Below, one piece after another: positions 7,245 to 10,501 of a stretch of 10,501 nt of DNA (positions within the stretch are counted from its first letter, which is position 1; each line of letters opens with the position of its first letter). The stretch comes from Lachnospiraceae bacterium (GTDB taxonomy: Bacteria > Bacillota > Clostridia > Lachnospirales > Lachnospiraceae). Where the stretch lies: contig JAIECC010000013.1 in assembly GCA_029068665.1 (NCBI GenBank), forward strand, positions 1 through 10,501, in the 5' to 3' direction. The notes below the pieces were generated by a model. That model saw only the letters and a list, made by a program, of their open reading frames with translations, ran no database searches and was not told the origin of the DNA. Both the position numbers and the translations under genes were made by a program.

Positions 7245-7273
7245 ATAATACTATATTCTTAACTGAATTTCAA
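7245..7273 (-). promoter_or_regulatory. SigA-type promoter of tRNA-Thr
   Basis: On the minus strand TTGAAA (7273-7268), 17 bases, TATTAT (7250-7245). Transcription would begin near 7238, just before the mature 5' end at 7230. Confidence 0.7.
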
Positions 7274-7282
7274 CTATTTTTT

Positions 7283-7310
7283 AAGGGTCACATCGTTTGA
7301 TGTGACCCTT
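7283..7310. terminator. Perfect 12-bp stem-loop, probable terminator without a good T tract
   Basis: AAGGGTCACATC (7283-7294) pairs perfectly with GATGTGACCCTT (7299-7310) around a 4-base loop. On the plus strand it is followed by TCT, extending the T-rich end slightly; on the minus strand by AAAAAA. It separates the minus-strand membrane-protein operon from the tRNA promoter and also lies downstream of the plus-strand ATPase gene, so it may stop either transcript. Confidence 0.55.
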
Positions 7311-7378
7311 TCTAAAACAGACAAAGCTAAATGTTGCTTTACTGTCTCTTAGAGAACCATATTTACGGTTCCCGCATC

Positions 7379-7651
7379 TTAGTAGTATGTAGAGCCTGCT
7401 GCAGCAAAAATAGCAGAACCATACATAACCATAACCAGAATGTTCATGATCAGACCAATAACCAGACCAATGATCAGGGTGATCTTAACCTGCTTTGCCT
7501 TTTCCTCATAGCTGGTATAATCGCCTTCTTTATATGCGTTATTAGCAAGTACTGTTAAAATAATACCGATAATTCCGCAAATAGGGAAACAACAAACTAA
7601 TTCTGCAATACTTAATCCAAGCATTAAGCCGAATTTATTCTCAGGTACCAT
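7379..7651 (-). CDS. CD225/dispanin-like two-helix membrane protein
   Basis: A 90-residue membrane protein. Helix 1 covers about 9-35 and includes LVCCFPICGIIGIILTVLA, with the Cys pair typical of these proteins; helix 2 is about 57-85. The cytoplasmic loop between them, NNAYKEGDYTSYEEKAKQVK (37-56), fits the CD225/dispanin pattern of Ala/Asn, GDY and a Lys-rich helix. Bacterial members have no established function. A strong AAGGAGGAGG (minus strand, 7659-7668) precedes the ATG at 7651. It starts 32 bases after the stop of the DUF2752 gene on the same strand, so the two very likely form an operon. A DUF4190-type label is a possible alternative, since both families are short two-helix proteins. 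Confidence 0.75.
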   Translation of the reverse strand: MVPENKFGLMLGLSIAELVCCFPICGIIGIILTVLANNAYKEGDYTSYEEKAKQVKITLIIGLVIGLIMNILVMVMYGSAIFAAAGSTYY

Positions 7652-7683
7652 CTTGAATCCTCCTCCTTAATTTTTAACTTATT

Positions 7684-8124
7684 TTAGCACGGTGGTGCTA
7701 ATATGACAAGTATATTTCTTAATATTCCATAAACAAGCAGAATTCCGGCAATCAAAAATCCAAAACGTTCCATGATACGGATAAGCAGGTAAGCGTGATA
7801 TGGGATACCTTTGATATATTGCCATGCAGTATAGAACAGAAGCAGAATACCTGGAATGATACAGGGCATCAGGAGGACATTATGGCGGAATGCCTGCTGG
7901 AATTCACCAATGCAGAACTGCCATTCTCCGTTACAGAAGTATTGGATGCCGGCAAAAAGATGGCGGACGCTGCGCCCTAAACCACAGCCGGGACAATACC
8001 AACCGGTAAAATGATGAAATATACAGGGAAGACCGGTCTGGAACCGGAGGGAAAAGAAGGTATAACAAAGTATGAAAATAAGAATGGATATCACAACAAT
8101 CCAACGCTTTACCACAGGTTTCAT
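7684..8124 (-). CDS. DUF2752 integral membrane protein
   Basis: A 146-residue protein with three predicted membrane segments (about 8-26, 85-105 and 119-142). The DUF2752 signature is clear: GLPCIFHHFTGWYCPGCGLG (31-50) followed by RSVRHLFAG. The Cys residues in PCxF and CPGCG could bind metal or form disulfides; the family has no proven function. The minus-strand AAGGAGGT (8128-8135) sits right before the ATG at 8124. It is the first gene of a minus-strand pair with the dispanin-like gene, an association I recall from other clostridia, and is divergent from the HD-GYP-like gene. Confidence 0.88.
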   Translation of the reverse strand: MKPVVKRWIVVISILIFILCYTFFSLRFQTGLPCIFHHFTGWYCPGCGLGRSVRHLFAGIQYFCNGEWQFCIGEFQQAFRHNVLLMPCIIPGILLLFYTAWQYIKGIPYHAYLLIRIMERFGFLIAGILLVYGILRNILVILAPPC

Positions 8125-8162
8125 AGTACCTCCTTTTATTTTGTCCTCCCCTGTTTTCTTTA

Positions 8163-8191
8163 TAGACAGGAAAGGGGAAAAATGATATTAT
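8163..8191 (+). promoter_or_regulatory. SigA-type promoter of the HD-GYP-like gene
   Basis: TAGACA (8163-8168), 17 bases, TATTAT (8186-8191), with TGA directly upstream of the -10 box. Expected start near 8198, 43 bases before the ATG. CCTGT (8150-8154) and ACAGG (8166-8170) form an inverted repeat overlapping the -35 box, a possible regulator site. Confidence 0.5.
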
Positions 8192-8198
8192 AATAGTA

Positions 8199-8226
8199 AT
8201 TGTATCAGAATATAATCAGAAGTGAA
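8199..8226 (-). promoter_or_regulatory. Possible promoter of the DUF2752-dispanin operon
   Basis: On the minus strand TTCACT (8226-8221), 16 bases, TACAAT (8204-8199) with TGA before the -10 box. The -35 box matches only 4 of 6. It lies just downstream of the plus-strand promoter, so the two divergent units could interfere. Confidence 0.35.
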
Positions 8227-8240
8227 AGGGGGCTGTTTCA

Positions 8241-9332
8241 ATGATTTTTGTACCTACGGATGAGTTGAAGGTCGGAATGCGTTTGGCTAAGCCAATATAC
8301 AATAAAAATGGAGTGCTGCTTTATGAGCGGAATACAAAGCTTACACTACAGGGTATTTATAGCGTGAAGAATTTCGGCATAATTGGATTATATATTCTGG
8401 AACCGGCTGAACCGGTGCCGCCTATGACGCCGGAGGATGTGGAATTTGAACGTTTTCAGACCATGGCAGTATTTAGTATTAAGGATGATTTGAAAGCAAT
8501 CAAGGCGGGACAAAAGCCGGGAGAATTAATGGTATTGGCAAATCAGATTGTCCGGATGTATGGTTCTTTGGAACACAAGATTAATTTTACACAGAATCTT
8601 CGTAGTCAGGAGGATTATGTATATAAGCATGCATTAAATGTAGGAATTCTGGCAGCATTGATTTCTCACAAATTGCATATTGATGGTGCGGAGCAGATGA
8701 ACATAGTAGTAGCTGCACTGTTGTATGATTTGGGACGCTTGTTCCTGCCTGTCAAAATGCAGAATAAAACAGAGGATTTTTCGGCTGAGGAATATCAGAT
8801 GTACCGGAAGGCTCAGTTAGATGGAATGAACGTAATTAATGATAATATCGATATTAATATCAGTGTTAAGCATCTGGTAAGAGGCTATCAGCAGGAGGAT
8901 TATGATTATACAGATGCGTCCAGCAGTAATATTCCAATGGGTATCCGGGTGATTCAGGTGGCTCATTATTATGATGTCAGAACGGCGATGAATCTGTATG
9001 AGGAACCTACATCAGAGGTATTGGTGGTTCGAGCTTTATTAGATAAGCCAAGGGATTTTGATGAGTCAGTGGTAACTGCTTTGTTGAATAGTGTGAATAT
9101 TTTATCACCAGGTGTCTGTGTGGAATTAATGAATCGGGAACGGGGATTAGTAATTCGAGAGAATGAAAAGGAACCGCTGTTACCAATTATACTGAGCTTT
9201 GATAAGAATCAGGTATATAATCTGAGTTCAGAACCGGCTAATTCTACACTGCAGATTAAGGATTTGATGAAGACCATGGACAATCGGATTATTGTAGATC
9301 AGGAGACACTGCAGGAATACTTAAATCAATAA
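8241..9332 (+). CDS. Degenerate HD-GYP domain protein
   Basis: A 363-residue protein. Residues 1-55 resemble the N-terminal module common before HD-GYP domains (VPTDELKVGMRLAKPIY). Residues about 125-260 align with HD-GYP, the family of c-di-GMP phosphodiesterases: YVYKHALNVG (127-135 region) keeps the first His (130). The metal-binding core is eroded: LLHDIGK is LLYDLGR (His to Tyr162, Lys to Arg166), the His of the following E-M-H helix is Ala191, HHE is HLV (211-213), GYP is absent, and the VAD aspartate is His242. Hydrolysis of c-di-GMP is therefore unlikely; a binding or scaffold role is inferred. The C-terminal 90 residues are unassigned. GAAAGGGGGC lies 9-10 bases upstream of the ATG. 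It has its own promoter and terminator. Confidence 0.82.
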   Translation: MIFVPTDELKVGMRLAKPIYNKNGVLLYERNTKLTLQGIYSVKNFGIIGLYILEPAEPVPPMTPEDVEFERFQTMAVFSIKDDLKAIKAGQKPGELMVLANQIVRMYGSLEHKINFTQNLRSQEDYVYKHALNVGILAALISHKLHIDGAEQMNIVVAALLYDLGRLFLPVKMQNKTEDFSAEEYQMYRKAQLDGMNVINDNIDINISVKHLVRGYQQEDYDYTDASSSNIPMGIRVIQVAHYYDVRTAMNLYEEPTSEVLVVRALLDKPRDFDESVVTALLNSVNILSPGVCVELMNRERGLVIRENEKEPLLPIILSFDKNQVYNLSSEPANSTLQIKDLMKTMDNRIIVDQETLQEYLNQ

Positions 9333-9342
9333 GAAAAGCATC

Positions 9343-9380
9343 GGCGAGCAGGTTATCTGCTCGCCTGTATATTTCTATTT
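9343..9380 (+). terminator. Terminator after the HD-GYP-like gene
   Basis: GGCGAGCAG (9343-9351) pairs perfectly with CTGCTCGCC (9357-9365) around GTTAT. The downstream tract is T-rich but interrupted (TGTATATTTCTATTTT), so termination may be partial and some transcription may enter the DUF5662-dnaE unit. Confidence 0.8.
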
Positions 9381-9462
9381 TGTCAGTAAAGCTGACCCGT
9401 ATATCGGCCGGGAGGCTGATGACATATCTATGGACTTGTGCCGAATGAGGAAGGAGCTTTAT

Positions 9463-10008
9463 ATGATCAAATGGCTTTCGCATTTAAAGACAATTAATCA
9501 TCATAAATGGCTGGTCATGAAGCATTGCTTTCAATGTGGATTGTATAAGCAGGGACTGCTGCATGACCTGTCCAAATATTCCTGGACGGAATTCTCTGTA
9601 GGTGCCAAGTATTATCAGGGAGATCGGAGCCCCAATAATGCAGAGCGGGAGGCAAAGGGATATACCTCTGCCTGGCTTCATCATAAGGGACGAAACAAGC
9701 ATCATCTGGAGTATTGGATTGATTATAGTCTGAATTCCCAGGAGGGATTGGCGGGCATGGAGATGCCCGTTCACTATGTAGTGGAAATGTTCTGCGATCG
9801 GATTGCTGCATCCAAGAATTATCATCCGGATACTTATACGAATCAGGCACCTTTGGAATACTATGAGAAGGGGAAAAATAAATATCCCATGCATCCCAAT
9901 ACCAGAGCACTGCTGGAGCAGCTGCTTCATATGCTGGCAGAGGAAGGGGAGGAAAAGACCTTTGCCTATATCCGGACCAATGTACTTCATAACAGGAAAA
10001 AGCAGTGA
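9463..10008 (+). CDS. DUF5662 family protein, HD-like metal motif
   Basis: A 181-residue soluble protein. Conserved-looking blocks are HHKWLVMKHCFQCGLYKQGLLHDLSKYS split over 13-40 with His34-Asp35, WLHHKGRNKHHLEYW (71-85) and VEMFCDRIAASK (107-118, Asp112). The spacing of His, HD, HH and D recalls the HD superfamily of metal phosphohydrolases, but that link and any substrate are inference. AAGGAG (9451-9456) lies 6 bases before ATG 9463; the in-frame ATG at 9430 has no such site. It ends 23 bases before dnaE, with no terminator between, so the two are probably co-transcribed. Confidence 0.8.
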   Translation: MIKWLSHLKTINHHKWLVMKHCFQCGLYKQGLLHDLSKYSWTEFSVGAKYYQGDRSPNNAEREAKGYTSAWLHHKGRNKHHLEYWIDYSLNSQEGLAGMEMPVHYVVEMFCDRIAASKNYHPDTYTNQAPLEYYEKGKNKYPMHPNTRALLEQLLHMLAEEGEEKTFAYIRTNVLHNRKKQ

Positions 10009-10031
10009 AATAATACTGAAAGAGGTTTTAT

Positions 10032-10501
10032 ATGGAATTTACCCATTTACATGTCCATACAGAGTATAGTCTGCTGGACGGTGCAAGTAAAATTAAAGAA
10101 CTGGCAGCAAGGACAAAGGAGCTGGGTATGGACAGCATTGCCATTACGGATCATGGTGTTATGTATGGCGTGATAGACTTTTATCGGGCATGTCGGGAAA
10201 TCGGTATCAAGCCGATTATTGGCTGTGAGATCTACGTGGCACCGGGCTCACGGTTTGACCGGGAGGCCGGACGGGGAGAGGACCGGTATTATCATCTGGT
10301 TTTGCTGGCAGAGAATGATATTGGCTATCATAATTTAATGAAAATCGTATCCAGAGGCTTTACGGAAGGATATTACTATAAGCCCCGTGTGGACATGGAG
10401 GTTCTGCAGGAGTTCCATGAAGGTCTGATTGCCCTGAGTGCCTGTCTGGCAGGAGAGGTGGCAGTTCAGATTCGAAGAGGCTTTTTGGCAGAGGCCAGAG
10501 A
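10032..10501 (+). CDS. dnaE: DNA polymerase III alpha subunit, N-terminal part (runs off window)
   Basis: The first 156 codons of a DnaE-type replicative polymerase; the full protein is usually about 1150 residues, so the rest lies beyond the window edge. The visible part is the N-terminal PHP domain: HLHVHTEYSLLDG (5-17) with His7 and His9, AITDHGVMYG (37-46) with Asp40-His41, IIGCEIYVA (62-70) with Glu66, and ALSACLAGEV near the end, all typical of DnaE. The PHP ligand residues seen so far are intact. A separate PolC is normally also present in Firmicutes, and DnaE there extends primers and serves lagging-strand synthesis. AAAGAGG (10019-10025) precedes the ATG by 6 bases. Confidence 0.96.
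   Translation, partial: MEFTHLHVHTEYSLLDGASKIKELAARTKELGMDSIAITDHGVMYGVIDFYRACREIGIKPIIGCEIYVAPGSRFDREAGRGEDRYYHLVLLAENDIGYHNLMKIVSRGFTEGYYYKPRVDMEVLQEFHEGLIALSACLAGEVAVQIRRGFLAEAR

Noticed and set aside
5852..8124. Defence-island reading of the ATPase and membrane-protein genes
   Set aside because: COG1373 ATPases and DUF2752/dispanin proteins are common chromosomal genes; there are no partner effectors, and the genes are on different strands with separate promoters.
9382..9396. Small hairpin GTCAG-TAAAG-CTGAC after the HD-GYP terminator, considered as a riboswitch or second terminator
   Set aside because: Only 5 bp, no T tract and no recognisable riboswitch core.
9419..9448. Nine-codon leader peptide (MTYLWTCAE) preceded by GGGAGG
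   Set aside because: The ribosome site is only 3 bases from the ATG and there is no attenuator structure or repeated regulatory codon.
9484..9990. Minus-strand open frame opposite the DUF5662 gene
   Set aside because: Shadow of a coding gene with good ribosome site and conserved His/Asp motifs on the plus strand.

Overview
The window looks like chromosomal DNA from a motile low-GC Firmicute, most likely a Lachnospiraceae-type clostridium. The evidence is moderate AT richness, strong AGGAGG-type ribosome binding sites, SigA- and SigD-like promoters, a Crh-like HPr paralogue, and family members common in gut clostridia (DUF2752, CD225/dispanin-like, DUF5662). This placement is inference from gene content; no rRNA or species marker is present.

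Layout. Bases 82-336 encode a small HPr-fold protein that keeps the regulatory serine but has Glu in place of the phosphocarrier His. A SigD (sigma-28)-like promoter (363-390) and a structured leader precede a 258-residue protein resembling the C-terminal part of the flagellar cap protein FliD; it ends at a strong terminator (1281-1316). A SigA-like promoter then precedes a 947-residue membrane-anchored Sel1/TPR-type protein with two related non-repeat domains, followed by a second terminator (4291-4334) that almost touches the start of a MocR-type (GntR plus aminotransferase) regulator. Next comes a COG1373/DUF4143-type ATPase with its own promoter, convergent with a minus-strand tRNA-Thr(CGU). 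A minus-strand pair follows (DUF2752 membrane protein, then a dispanin-like two-helix membrane protein). Divergent from it is a degenerate HD-GYP protein on the plus strand with its own terminator, then a DUF5662 protein and the start of dnaE (DNA polymerase III alpha), which runs off the window.

How the parts relate. The window is mostly short independent units, each with its own promoter or terminator, rather than one pathway. Two threads stand out. The first is signalling and motility: a SigD-type promoter, a FliD-like protein, a possible CsrA-type leader and a probably inactive HD-GYP protein. The second is a conserved clostridial chromosomal neighbourhood: from memory, Crh/HPr and dnaE are usually close together downstream of whiA, whereas here about 9.7 kb of unrelated genes lie between them. 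I see no integrase, transposase, CRISPR array, toxin-antitoxin pair or recognisable defence cassette. The least described items are the SigD-linked FliD-like small protein, the large Sel1 protein with its duplicated domain, and the pseudo-enzyme HD-GYP.
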